A stretch of DNA of 64,000 bases from positions 124,001 through 188,000 of the forward strand of contig CAZPHQ010000003.1 of assembly GCA_964586675.1 (NCBI GenBank). Direction: 5' to 3'. The notes below the pieces were generated by a model. It did no database searches. It had not been told where the DNA came from and saw only the letters and a program-made list of their open reading frames with translations. The position numbers were made by a program, and so were the translations under genes. Numbering within the stretch: position 1 is the stretch's first letter; each line of letters starts with the position of its first letter. Below, one piece after another: positions 9,981-18,481 of this stretch. The stretch comes from JADLGH01 sp964586675. Lineage in GTDB: Bacteria > Desulfobacterota_D > UBA1144 > Nemesobacterales > UBA2774.

Positions 9981-10376
9981 TTATTCTTCCGATTCTTTTT
10001 CGGTGTATTCCGCATATTCCTCGTAGTCCATCAGGTCCTTTAGCTCTCCGGAATCGTAAGGCCTTACCTTTATCATCCAGCCTTCGCCGTAAGGATCTTC
10101 GTTCAGGGTTTCGGGCGCATCCAGTAAAACCTCGTTAACCTCGACCACGTCGCCGCTCACAGGGGCGTATATGTCTGAAACCGCCTTAGTCGATTCCACC
10201 GCGCCGAAAGGGTCCCCCTTCGTTATTTCGTCGCCTTCGCCCGGGAGCTCGATGTATACGATTTCTCCGAGCGCGTCCTGAGCGTAGTCCGTTATCCCGA
10301 TTACTATCAGATCGCCTTCGTAACGTACCCATTCGTGATCGGAAGTGTACTGCAGCTCGTCCGGTATTTGCACCAT
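9981..10376 (-). CDS. gcvH: Glycine cleavage system H protein
   Basis: Lipoylated carrier that shuttles the methylamine group between GcvP, GcvT and the dihydrolipoyl dehydrogenase. 131 residues. The lipoyl attachment lysine is Lys64 in AVESTKAVSDIYAPVSG. Normal family length and order. The start ATG at 10374-10376 has AAGGAGACT upstream, 12 bases after the gcvT stop, so the two are one operon. Confidence 0.97.
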   Translation of the reverse strand: MVQIPDELQYTSDHEWVRYEGDLIVIGITDYAQDALGEIVYIELPGEGDEITKGDPFGAVESTKAVSDIYAPVSGDVVEVNEVLLDAPETLNEDPYGEGWMIKVRPYDSGELKDLMDYEEYAEYTEKESEE

Positions 10377-10388
10377 GACTCAGTCTCC

Positions 10389-11477
10389 TTAATTGACTAC
10401 CTTTTTGTAAAAGGGAAAATTCACTATGTCGGCTTCCCTCGCCGTGCCCCTGATTTCGATTCTGACCTTGTTCCCGCCGGCGGCCTCACTCTTTAAATAA
10501 CCCATACCTATCGATTTATCAAGACTGGGCGATAAAGTACCGCTGGTTACGCTGCCGAGAAGGCTGCCGCCGTTGTAAATCGCATAACCCTGCCGTGGTA
10601 TTCCGCGCTCGACCATCACGAATCCTGCCAGTTTTTGCGTGAGGCCTTTTTCGAGCGATTTTTTAAGCGCGTCCCTTCCGAGAAAATCCCCGCTTTCGAG
10701 TTTTATATACCTCCCGAGGCCGGCTTCGAGCGGATTTATGTGCTCGTCTATCTCGTGGCCGTAGAGGGGGTATCCCATTTCTATACGGAGAGTGTCGCGC
10801 GCCCCGAGCCCGCACGGCTTTATACCGTAGTCGTGTCCTGCGTCTGTGAGACTCTCCCATAAGGCCGGGCCGCCGTCCCACGGGAGAAATATCTCGTATC
10901 CGTCCTCCCCCGTGTAGCCCGTCCTCGCGACTATCATTTCCATCCCCCGCCATTGAAACGGTTTGAAGCGGAACCTGCCGACGCCCGAAAGCTCCTCGCC
11001 GAGGAGCTTCCCGAGGATTTTACCGGAATCGGGGCCCTGGATCGCTATCTGAGAGTATTCGCGGCTCCTGTTGTCCACGCTCACGTTGAAACCGCCCGAC
11101 TCGGCCTTTATCCATTCGTAATCCTTGTCCGTGTTAGAAGCGTTCACACAGAACATGAACTCGTCGTCCGAGAGTTTGTAGATTATGACGTCGTCGACGA
11201 CTCCGCCCCCGGGGTTACAGAGGAGCGTGTACTGCGCCTGGAAATCCTTGACGGCCGCGACGTCGTTCGTCGTCATCCACTGCGTGAAGGCCTTAGCTTC
11301 CGGGCCCGTGACGAAAATCTCGCCCATGTGGCTCACGTCGAAGAGGCCCGCCGAGTTCCTGACCACCCTGTGCTCCTCCCTAATGCCCTCGTACTGAACG
11401 GGCATTTCCCAACCGGCGAATTCGACGATTTTCGCGCCAAGCTCTTTATGTATGGGGTAGAGGGACGTCCTGTTCAT
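10389..11477 (-). CDS. gcvT: Glycine cleavage system T protein (aminomethyltransferase)
   Basis: Transfers the methylene group from aminomethyl-lipoyl-GcvH to tetrahydrofolate and releases ammonia. 362 residues with typical features: N-terminal FAGWEMPVQY, FDVSHMGE, the ARTGYTGEDGYEIF block and a C-terminal barrel domain. First gene of the gcvTHP operon. No Shine-Dalgarno sequence is seen before the ATG, and the predicted promoter ends 6 bases upstream of it (see promoter entry). I do not see a glycine riboswitch in the 160 bases upstream. Confidence 0.97.
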   Translation of the reverse strand: MNRTSLYPIHKELGAKIVEFAGWEMPVQYEGIREEHRVVRNSAGLFDVSHMGEIFVTGPEAKAFTQWMTTNDVAAVKDFQAQYTLLCNPGGGVVDDVIIYKLSDDEFMFCVNASNTDKDYEWIKAESGGFNVSVDNRSREYSQIAIQGPDSGKILGKLLGEELSGVGRFRFKPFQWRGMEMIVARTGYTGEDGYEIFLPWDGGPALWESLTDAGHDYGIKPCGLGARDTLRIEMGYPLYGHEIDEHINPLEAGLGRYIKLESGDFLGRDALKKSLEKGLTQKLAGFVMVERGIPRQGYAIYNGGSLLGSVTSGTLSPSLDKSIGMGYLKSEAAGGNKVRIEIRGTAREADIVNFPFYKKVVN

Positions 11478-11483
11478 GGTAAT

Positions 11484-11512
11484 TGTTTAACAACACAAAA
11501 GGGGGTTGTCAA
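11484..11512 (-). promoter_or_regulatory. Predicted sigma-70 promoter of gcvTHP
   Basis: On the minus strand, a perfect TTGACA (-35, 11507-11512) is followed after 17 bases by TAAACA (-10, 11484-11489). The predicted transcription start would fall at or within a base or two of the gcvT ATG (11477), implying a leaderless mRNA; this agrees with the missing ribosome-binding site. The -10 matches only 3 of 6 E. coli positions, so the call rests on the -35 and spacing. Confidence 0.55.
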
Positions 11513-11639
11513 TAACGGCGGGGCCGGCGGACGTAAACGTCGCCCGGCGCATGGAAATATTCGCGAAGAAGTACCGATTGTCTAAAGAAAATTCATGGAA
11601 AACCTGCTTACTGGCGCCGGGAAAATGGCGCCGCGAAAC

Positions 11640-12260
11640 CTAGTCGCCGAAGATTATCCTGACGTTCTCTCTCTCCGCGGCAGGCACGAGACCCGGGTCG
11701 TTCACGTAATTATCGACGCCGTTCTCGTCCGTCCAGATGTATATCGTACGGCTCTCGGCGGGCTGGCCGGAGGGGTCGTACGCGCCGTAAGCGCCGGGAG
11801 GATAATCGGTGTAGACCTCAACGTCTTCGTACGTCCGGACGTCATCGGACTGCCCGGGTTTCGCTAAATCCCGGTTGGCGTCGATGTTGCTTTCCCTGGA
11901 AAGCGTCGTGCCGAGCGTCGTGCCGTATCCGAGCGGGTGCTCGGGGTCGGAATATGAATAGTCGTTCGGATAATAATAGCCGTAGTAGCCGTAGACGGGA
12001 AAGAGAGGATTGGGGAAAAATGGAGGCTTGTGACGGTGTCCGCGGCGGTCTCCGTGCTTATTGCCATCCTTATTACCGTCGTGTTTTCCTCCGCCGCCCT
12101 TGCCCTCCGCCGGCGAGGGAGCCTTGCCGCCGGGAGATGTCGCCGCCTTATCGGGCTTTTCCGATTTCATCCCTATTTTTCCTCCCGTATCCGCGGCGTA
12201 AAGCGACCCCGTCAGAGAGAAAATCATCAGAAACGAAAGTAGATAATATTTGAAACCCAT
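11640..12260 (-). CDS. Exported low-complexity protein with DUF4124-like C-terminus
   Basis: Not a recognised enzyme. The ATG at 12258-12260 (Met20 of the longer frame) begins a signal peptide (MGFKYYLLSFLMIFSLTGSLYAA) ending near residue 23, giving a 206-residue precursor. The mature part is hydrophilic: a Gly/Lys/Asp/His-rich stretch (about 25-80), then a Tyr-rich segment (PNPLFPVYGYYGYYYPND). The last ~35 residues (IYIWTDENGVDNYVNDP ... VRIIFGD) resemble DUF4124, a short beta-strand module common in exported bacterial proteins. Likely periplasmic or surface; function unknown. Confidence 0.65.
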   Translation of the reverse strand: MGFKYYLLSFLMIFSLTGSLYAADTGGKIGMKSEKPDKAATSPGGKAPSPAEGKGGGGKHDGNKDGNKHGDRRGHRHKPPFFPNPLFPVYGYYGYYYPNDYSYSDPEHPLGYGTTLGTTLSRESNIDANRDLAKPGQSDDVRTYEDVEVYTDYPPGAYGAYDPSGQPAESRTIYIWTDENGVDNYVNDPGLVPAAERENVRIIFGD

Positions 12261-12334
12261 ACTGCTACCCACGGAAAAGTATACAGTGCGCCGGACGATA
12301 AATGAAATATTTATCAACTGAAGAAATATCGGGG

Positions 12335-13846
12335 TTAATTGCTATCAGCGGCTGTAAACAGTGCGAGGACGTCGGGCTTTACAACCTTCCCCATCTGGTT
12401 TCGCGGAAGGTCCTTCACAGCAAGAAAACGGGAGGGAACTTTGTACGGGGCGAGCCTCTCCCTGCACCACTCCCGAAGTGCCTCCGGCGACAGCTCCTCG
12501 CCGGCGAACACGAGCGCCGTGGAGACGCGCTCTCCCCATTCCTCGTCCGGGACGCCTACGACTGCGCAGTCCGCAATCGATGGATGTTCCCTCAGGACCT
12601 CTTCTATTTCGAGCGCCGATATCTTGTAGCCGCCGCTCTTGATTATGTCGACCGATTTCCGCCCGAGTATCCTGTAGACGCCTTCGACGTTGCGCTCGGC
12701 TGCGTCTCCCGTCCTGAACCATCCGTCCTTGGTGAAAGATGCGGAAGTCTCCTCCGGTCTCCGCCAGTATTCGAGAAATACATTCTTGCTCCTTACCACA
12801 ATTTCACCTTCGGCTGCTCCGGACAGGACCCTACCTTCTTCGTCCATGAGGGCGACTTCGACTCCGGGGAGCGGCGTCCCTACCCTGCCCGGCATTCGCT
12901 TGCCGACAAGAGGGTTCGAGAGCGCCATTCCAATTTCCGTCATGCCGTACCTTTCGAGGAGAACTTGCCCGGTCATCTCCTCCCATTTCAGGAGCGTCCC
13001 GACTGGAAGCGCCGCCGAGCCCGACACCATGAGCCTCATTTTTTTAGCGGCTTCGGACATAACCCTTCTATCGCTTGCGGACGCTTCGTCCCACGCGCGG
13101 ATGAGCCTCGAGTATATTGTGGGGACAGCCATGAACACCGTGTAGTTATTGTGTATGAATTTCTCCCACACTGCCGCCGCGTCGAATTTCTCCAGGAGCT
13201 CGCACTTCGCCCCGGACCACAGCGCGCACAAAAGCACGTTCAGTATCCCGTGGAGGTGATGGAGCGGCAGGGGATTCAATATGAAGTCGTCCTTCGTCCA
13301 TCCCCACGCCGAGACGAGTGAAGCTATCTGGTGCCTTATATTGGCATGAGTCGTGACGACGCCCTTCGGCCTGCTGGTCGTCCCGCTCGTGTATATGATC
13401 ATCGCGCGGCGGCTTTCGTTCAGCCCGGGGAGAGCTGCCGCCGCGGATTCGATAATATCCTTCGACAGAAAAAGATCCGCGCCGAGCTTTGACGAAATCC
13501 TTTCGAGCCTTTCACCGAATTCCTCGCCCACGACGACGAAATCTGAAGCGCTGTCCTTGATCGCATATTCGAGCTCGGGGTCGGGATGCGACATGCAGAG
13601 AGGAACGGCGATTCCGCCCGCCCTCCATATGCCGAGGAGGAGCGCCGGATACTCGAAGCCCGGCCTGACAATAAATGCAACCCTTCTTTCGCCGAGGTCT
13701 TTCGCGCCGTTGGCTCCGAGAAGATGAGAGGCGACGGCCGCCGAAGCCGAGAGCAGCTTGCCGTAAGTGTATTCCCCTGCCCGGTCGACTATGGCCGTCC
13801 TCTCTTTATGAAATTCGAGATTCTTTACTAGGCTTATTCCGCTCAA
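12335..13846 (-). CDS. Acyl-CoA synthetase, malonyl-CoA synthetase (MatB/ACSF3)-like
   Basis: Class I adenylate-forming enzyme of 503 residues that activates a carboxylate as acyl-AMP and transfers it to CoA. Seen: the P-loop-like IIYTSGTTSRPKG (about 147-160), ERYGMTEIGMALSNP (about 295-310), GWFRTGDAA (about 378) and the C-terminal catalytic Lys in NQMGKVVKP. The sequence after the TEIGMA motif is characteristic of the MatB/ACSF3 group (malonate or methylmalonate), but I cannot exclude another short acyl substrate. Divergent from def; no malonate decarboxylase or transporter is adjacent. Confidence 0.8.
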   Translation of the reverse strand: MSGISLVKNLEFHKERTAIVDRAGEYTYGKLLSASAAVASHLLGANGAKDLGERRVAFIVRPGFEYPALLLGIWRAGGIAVPLCMSHPDPELEYAIKDSASDFVVVGEEFGERLERISSKLGADLFLSKDIIESAAAALPGLNESRRAMIIYTSGTTSRPKGVVTTHANIRHQIASLVSAWGWTKDDFILNPLPLHHLHGILNVLLCALWSGAKCELLEKFDAAAVWEKFIHNNYTVFMAVPTIYSRLIRAWDEASASDRRVMSEAAKKMRLMVSGSAALPVGTLLKWEEMTGQVLLERYGMTEIGMALSNPLVGKRMPGRVGTPLPGVEVALMDEEGRVLSGAAEGEIVVRSKNVFLEYWRRPEETSASFTKDGWFRTGDAAERNVEGVYRILGRKSVDIIKSGGYKISALEIEEVLREHPSIADCAVVGVPDEEWGERVSTALVFAGEELSPEALREWCRERLAPYKVPSRFLAVKDLPRNQMGKVVKPDVLALFTAADSN

Positions 13847-13966
13847 TGACGATTCTCCTTCCGGACTTGCCCGGAAGCCTGCCGGGCCTCTTCGACCTAA
13901 TTATAATTTCCGGGGGATATTTGGTAAAATTAAGCATCGCGGGAGGGGGCTGAGAAGAGAACCGGA

Positions 13967-14527
13967 ATGGCAGACGAGAAAAGAGGAAAAGTGCTTGAGA
14001 TAACCGAGCTCGGGAATCCTGTCCTTTGGGAAAGGGCCCGGGAGGTCGGTGACGTCAGCGACCCCGGCATACAGACGCTCATAGACGATCTCATCGAAAC
14101 AGCGTATGCCGCAAACGGCGTCGGCATCGCGGCGCCGCAGGTCGGGCGGACGGAGAGGATATTCATAATATCGTCCCGCCCCAACGCGCGGTACCCCGAC
14201 GCACCGGATATGGAGCCGACGGCTATAATAAACCCCGAAATCGTTTCGAGGTCCGAAGAGGCGGTCAAGGACTGGGAAGGCTGCCTCAGCATCCCCGGGA
14301 TAAGGGGTCTCGTCCCGCGCGCGAAGACGCTCCGCGCCAGGTACCTCACGAGGGACGGGAAGACCGAGGAGGCGGAATTCAGCGACTTTATCGCCAGGGT
14401 ATTCCAGCACGAGCTCGATCATCTTGACGGCGTCCTTTTCCTAAACCGCGTCGAATCGACTCATGATGTCATCACCGAAAAAGAATACGTAAAGATTCTC
14501 GCATCGAGGGAAGAAGACGACATATGA
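13967..14527 (+). CDS. def: Peptide deformylase
   Basis: Removes the N-formyl group from nascent proteins. All three metal-site motifs are present in 186 residues: GVGIAAPQVG, EGCLSIPG (Cys ligand) and FQHELDHLDG (two His ligands and catalytic Glu). Slightly long at the C-terminus compared with the usual ~170. Its stop codon overlaps the next gene's start by ATGA, so the two are translationally coupled. Usual neighbours such as fmt are absent. Confidence 0.97.
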   Translation: MADEKRGKVLEITELGNPVLWERAREVGDVSDPGIQTLIDDLIETAYAANGVGIAAPQVGRTERIFIISSRPNARYPDAPDMEPTAIINPEIVSRSEEAVKDWEGCLSIPGIRGLVPRAKTLRARYLTRDGKTEEAEFSDFIARVFQHELDHLDGVLFLNRVESTHDVITEKEYVKILASREEDDI

Positions 14528-15285
14528 GATACATTATTCACGCGCTTATTCTGACATTTCTCTCCACGATACCCGGAGCTTTCCTTCACGCGCAGGATAA
14601 AAACGAAACGGTATTCCAGACGTCCACCCTGAGCGCGCTCATGGAAGGAGTTTACGACGGGAACACGACATTCGCCGAGCTGAAGAGGGAGGGAGACTTC
14701 GGCCTCGGCACTCTCAACGGCCTCGACGGCGAGATGGTCGGATTCGGGGGCGCGTTTTACCAGATCACTTCCGACGGCAAGGCCCACGAAATTCCGGACG
14801 ACGCTCTCACACCCTTCGCCGTAGTCACGTTTTTCGAGCCCGACCAAACTGTGGCCATCGACGGGCCGCTCGGATGCGGCGATCTCGAAAAATACATTCT
14901 AAAGCAGCTTCCTTCGGACAACATCTTCTACGCGATAAAGATCGATGGCAAATTCGAGTCTGTAAAAACCAGGAGCGTCCCGAAGCAGTCGGAGCCCTTC
15001 CCTCTGCTTGCCGAGGTAGTAAAGATTCAGTCCGTATTCGAGCTTGAAAACGTTGAAGGCACGATCGCGGGCTACTGGTTCCCGGATTACCTTTCGGCCG
15101 TGAACGCGGCGGGATTTCATTTCCATTTTCTGACTGCCGACAAAAAGACGGGCGGGCATGTTCTCGACTGCAGGGCGGGCAAGGTGAAAATCGGAATCGA
15201 TTACAACGACGATCTTCAGATATCTCTTCCGAAGACGGAGAACTTTCTCGACGCCGACCTGGCCGGCGCCGTGAAACAGCAATAA
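14524..15285 (+). CDS. budA: Alpha-acetolactate decarboxylase, predicted exported
   Basis: Converts 2-acetolactate to acetoin. The 253-residue sequence aligns with the BudA/AldB family: TLSALMEGVYDG near the N-terminus, EGDFGLGTLNGLDGEM, the zinc ligands His-x-His in FHFHFL (about residue 198) and His in GGHVLDC (about 210). An N-terminal hydrophobic segment (MRYIIHALILTFLSTIPGAF) ending near AQD looks like a cleavable signal peptide; exported members of this family are known in some Firmicutes. Start overlaps the def stop (ATGA). No acetolactate synthase is in the window, so the physiological substrate source is unclear. Confidence 0.9.
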   Translation: MRYIIHALILTFLSTIPGAFLHAQDKNETVFQTSTLSALMEGVYDGNTTFAELKREGDFGLGTLNGLDGEMVGFGGAFYQITSDGKAHEIPDDALTPFAVVTFFEPDQTVAIDGPLGCGDLEKYILKQLPSDNIFYAIKIDGKFESVKTRSVPKQSEPFPLLAEVVKIQSVFELENVEGTIAGYWFPDYLSAVNAAGFHFHFLTADKKTGGHVLDCRAGKVKIGIDYNDDLQISLPKTENFLDADLAGAVKQQ

Positions 15286-15313
15286 CAGAAAAGCGATATA
15301 AAGAGGAGAGGTA

Positions 15314-16165
15314 ATGAAGAACTATAATGAATCCGTAATATCGACCCGGCGCTTCAGCCTGTATCCGGCGCTTCGGCTGCTCACAGCCGCTGTCCTGCTT
15401 TCTCTCAGCTACAGCGCGAAACCCGAAGCCCTCGAAATGCCGGCGGGGAAGTGGGTCGACCTCTCGCACGACTTCTCGTCCGAGACAATATACTGGCCGA
15501 CGGGCGAGGGGTTCAAGCTGGAAACCATATTCGAAGGAATGACAGAAAAGGGCTATTTCTACGACGCCAAAAAATACTGCTCCGAAGAGCACGGAGGCAC
15601 GCACATCGACGCTCCCGTTCATTTCGCCGAGGGCAGGCAAACGGTGGACGAGATTCCGCTCGACAGGCTCACGGGCGCGGCGGTCGTTATCGACGTATCC
15701 GGGAGGGCTTTGAAGAATCCTGATTATGAGGTGAGCGTCGCGGATATTACAGGCTGGGAAGAGGTTAACGGAAAGATACCGGACGGCGCCATAGTTCTCT
15801 TCAATACAGGATACGGCAGATACTGGCCCGAAAGGGCGAAGTACATGGGCACCGATAAAAGGGGGCCCGAAGCTGTGAAAGACCTCCACTTCCCTGGCCT
15901 CGGACCCGAGGCGGCGAAGTGGCTAGTCGATAACCGCGGCGTCAACGCGGTGGGCATCGATACTGCCAGCATCGACCACGGTCAATCGAAGCTTTTCGAG
16001 ACGCACCGCACGCTCTCCAAGAACAATGTGCCGGCTTTCGAGAACGTGGCGAACCTCGATCAAGTGCCCGCGAAAGGCGCGCTCGTCTTCGCGCTCCCGA
16101 TGAAGATAAAGGGCGGAAGCGGCGGCCCGCTCCGTATAATCGCTCTAGTGCCGGAAAACCAGTGA
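15314..16165 (+). CDS. Exported cyclase-family hydrolase (kynurenine formamidase-like)
   Basis: Member of the metal-dependent cyclase family (which includes bacterial kynurenine formamidase KynB and isatin hydrolase). The signature HGGTHIDAPVHF is present at about residue 95, with other family features such as GAVVIDVSG and a late TxxIDHG segment (about 218). An N-terminal Arg-Arg region and hydrophobic stretch (about 15-37) look like a signal peptide. A strong ribosome site (GAGGAGAGG) precedes the ATG, 28 bases after budA. The substrate is not deducible; tryptophan-catabolism genes are absent. Confidence 0.85.
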   Translation: MKNYNESVISTRRFSLYPALRLLTAAVLLSLSYSAKPEALEMPAGKWVDLSHDFSSETIYWPTGEGFKLETIFEGMTEKGYFYDAKKYCSEEHGGTHIDAPVHFAEGRQTVDEIPLDRLTGAAVVIDVSGRALKNPDYEVSVADITGWEEVNGKIPDGAIVLFNTGYGRYWPERAKYMGTDKRGPEAVKDLHFPGLGPEAAKWLVDNRGVNAVGIDTASIDHGQSKLFETHRTLSKNNVPAFENVANLDQVPAKGALVFALPMKIKGGSGGPLRIIALVPENQ

Positions 16166-16184
16166 CAAGGAGATATATAAAGAG

Positions 16185-16583
16185 ATGAGCAGCCCGAAAA
16201 AAACGAGAAAACAGGCCCTCGACGAGGGAAAGCAGAGGGATATATCAGAGGCCGCCGGGGAGTCCGGCCTCATGATACCGGTCTTCATAACCGCGGAGGT
16301 CTGGGACAACTGGATCGTGCCCGACGAGGAAAGCATGAAAAGGGGCGAAGACCAGAAGATAAGGCTCAAGAGCCTCCTCGACAAGCTCCTCTATTTCATC
16401 AGGGTTCACAGGCAGACGAGCAAGTCGAACATCATCTACTTCCCCATCCCTCTCACAAAGGGCGGCGAGGAGAAAAACGTACAGCTCATGTCTCTTCTGG
16501 GCCCCGTCGAGAGCTCGGACAAAAGGCCGTGCATCACGATTATGACCCCCGAAGAGTACGAAGCCGAAAACCAGGCCATGTAA
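16185..16583 (+). CDS. Conserved-looking small protein of unknown function
   Basis: A 132-residue protein with no recognised family. It is soluble, charged and without signal or membrane segments. The N-terminus is Lys/Glu-rich; the core contains IPVFITAEVWDNWIVPD and a predicted alpha/beta pattern. An AAGGAGA ribosome site precedes the ATG, and the gene follows the cyclase by 19 bases, so it is probably in the same operon. The small size and good codon pattern argue for a real gene; no function is proposed. Confidence 0.65.
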   Translation: MSSPKKTRKQALDEGKQRDISEAAGESGLMIPVFITAEVWDNWIVPDEESMKRGEDQKIRLKSLLDKLLYFIRVHRQTSKSNIIYFPIPLTKGGEEKNVQLMSLLGPVESSDKRPCITIMTPEEYEAENQAM

Positions 16584-16674
16584 AACCCGGCCCCTCATTG
16601 CGGACGGGGCCCCGGAAATCCCTGCCCCCGAACGAATACCGGAAATAATGTATAATAATTAGCAGGTTCCTGAT

Positions 16675-17817
16675 ATGCCGCAAAGGGAGATATACCTCGA
16701 TAATAACGCCACGACGAGGCCTCTGCCCGAGGTCAGGGAAGAGGTGTGCAGGATACTCGGAGAGGAATTCGGAAACCCTTCGAGCGCCCACGGCGCGGGA
16801 GAAAGAGCCAGGGCACACCTCGCCGCCGCGCGCGGAAGGGTCGCGGACCTCATAGGCTCTCCGCCCTCGAATTTAACCTTTCTCAGCTCGGGAACGGAAT
16901 CGAACAACATGGCGTTTTATTCCTGCACTCGGAACAAGGGGAAGAAGTGCAGGGTCGTAACCACGACAGTCGAGCACTCGTCCATACGAAAGATGTGCAG
17001 CTACCTCTGCATAAACGGCGTCGAGATAAGGCTCGTTAAGGTCGACCGGAACGGAATGGTGGACCTTTCCTCACTCGAAAAGAACTTCGACGACGACACC
17101 TCCCTCGTATCGGTCCAGTGGGTGAGCAACGAGACCGGCGTCATACAGCCGGTCGAAGAGATCGGCGAGATGTGCCGGAGATACGGCGTCCCGTTTCATA
17201 CCGATGCCGCGCAGGCAGTCGGAAAAATAGACATGACAGTGAAAGACATGCCCATCGATTTTCTCTCTTTCACCGGGCACAAATTCCACGGCCCGCAGGG
17301 CGCGGCGGCAATATACTCCCGCGACAGGTTCATGCTCGCGCCCGTATTCTTCGGCGGTTTTCAGGAAGAGGGCTTCCGGCCCGGTACGGAAAACCTCCCC
17401 TGCATAGCCGGGTTGGGCAAGGCCGCCGAGATAAGAAAGGCGAATCTCCGGCGTGACACCGAATACATGAGGGAGCTCAGGGACGGGTTCGAGGCCCGCA
17501 TACTCGATTTCATCCCAGGCACCGGCGTGAACGGCGACACGCGAAACCGCATATCCAACACCACCAACATTCTTTTTAAAGGAATCGACGGCAGAAAGCT
17601 CGTGGCGGAGCTCGACGCTGCGGGAGTAAGGTGCTCCCAAAGCTCGGCCTGCACGAACTTCGAAGTCGCGCCGTCCTACGTCCTCTGCGCGATGGGGCTC
17701 TCCGAAGAAGAGGCCTATTCGAGCGTGAGATTCAGCTTTTCGGTTGAAAACACCTTCGAGGAGGCCGATAAAGCGGTGGAAATAATACGGGAATCCTGCG
17801 AGAAGCTTAGCTCCTGA
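16675..17817 (+). CDS. Cysteine desulfurase, NifS/IscS family
   Basis: PLP enzyme that releases sulfur from cysteine for iron-sulfur clusters or thiolated cofactors. 380 residues starting with LDNNATTRPLPEV, SGTESNN cofactor motif, the PLP lysine in FTGHKFHGPQG (about residue 201) and the catalytic Cys in the SQSSACT loop (about 326). No iscU or nifU is adjacent, so the dedicated acceptor is unknown. NifS and IscS subtypes cannot be told apart by eye here. Confidence 0.92.
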   Translation: MPQREIYLDNNATTRPLPEVREEVCRILGEEFGNPSSAHGAGERARAHLAAARGRVADLIGSPPSNLTFLSSGTESNNMAFYSCTRNKGKKCRVVTTTVEHSSIRKMCSYLCINGVEIRLVKVDRNGMVDLSSLEKNFDDDTSLVSVQWVSNETGVIQPVEEIGEMCRRYGVPFHTDAAQAVGKIDMTVKDMPIDFLSFTGHKFHGPQGAAAIYSRDRFMLAPVFFGGFQEEGFRPGTENLPCIAGLGKAAEIRKANLRRDTEYMRELRDGFEARILDFIPGTGVNGDTRNRISNTTNILFKGIDGRKLVAELDAAGVRCSQSSACTNFEVAPSYVLCAMGLSEEEAYSSVRFSFSVENTFEEADKAVEIIRESCEKLSS

Positions 17818-17911
17818 GACGCCGCCGGAAGGGGCGTTATCGCACGCCGACCCCCGACACGCACCATTTCACCCACCAGCCGAAAACACCGCGCACGCCG
17901 AAAACCGCTAA

Positions 17912-18457
17912 ATGGGAAATCCTAAAAAGAATTTTCTCATATCGGGCCTTCCCGGGATTGGAAAAACGACTCTAGTCAAAAAGCTGATCGCGAGACTCTC
18001 AGCATACGATCCCGAGGGGTTTTACACAGAAGAGATACTCCAGGACGGAGAGAGGAAAGGCTTTCACTTGGAGGGTCTCGACGGGCAGCGTATCATGCTC
18101 GCTCACGTCATCAACGACAGCCCCCACAAAATAGGAAAGTACAGGGTGGACGTAGACGCCTTCGACGCCTTCCTCGACGAGCTTCAGATAACGCCGTCCC
18201 CCGAAAGGCCGGTCATAGTCGACGAGATAGGAAAGATGGAATGCCTCTCCCCAAAATTCGTTAGGAAGGTGCAGGAGATACTCGACGGCGAGAATCCCGT
18301 TATCGCGACGATAGCCCACACGGACGGCGGAATAAAGGGAAAGGTAAAGGCCCGCGAAGACGCAGTGCTCTTCAAAATGAACCTCATTAACAGGAACTCG
18401 CTCGAAGGCGAGATTTTAGACGCCCTGAGGTCTCTCCCGCAGTTTAAGGACCTGTGA
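17912..18457 (+). CDS. THEP1-type nucleoside-triphosphatase
   Basis: P-loop NTPase of the small THEP1/NTPase_1 family. Walker A is GLPGIGKTT (residues about 12-20), Walker B is IVDEIGKME (about 107). 181 residues, close to the family's ~175-190. THEP1 enzymes hydrolyse several NTPs slowly and their cellular role is not settled. It lies between a cysteine desulfurase and a glycerate kinase, which does not suggest a pathway. Confidence 0.88.
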   Translation: MGNPKKNFLISGLPGIGKTTLVKKLIARLSAYDPEGFYTEEILQDGERKGFHLEGLDGQRIMLAHVINDSPHKIGKYRVDVDAFDAFLDELQITPSPERPVIVDEIGKMECLSPKFVRKVQEILDGENPVIATIAHTDGGIKGKVKAREDAVLFKMNLINRNSLEGEILDALRSLPQFKDL

Positions 18458-18481
18458 CCTGCCGCCGCGCGGAAAACCCGC

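Noticed and set aside
11478..11639. Glycine riboswitch upstream of gcvT
   Set aside because: No conserved riboswitch sequence is seen and the predicted transcript starts at the ATG.
16589..16611. GC-rich hairpin between the small unknown gene and the cysteine desulfurase gene as a terminator
   Set aside because: The stem is only 6 bases and no T-run follows.
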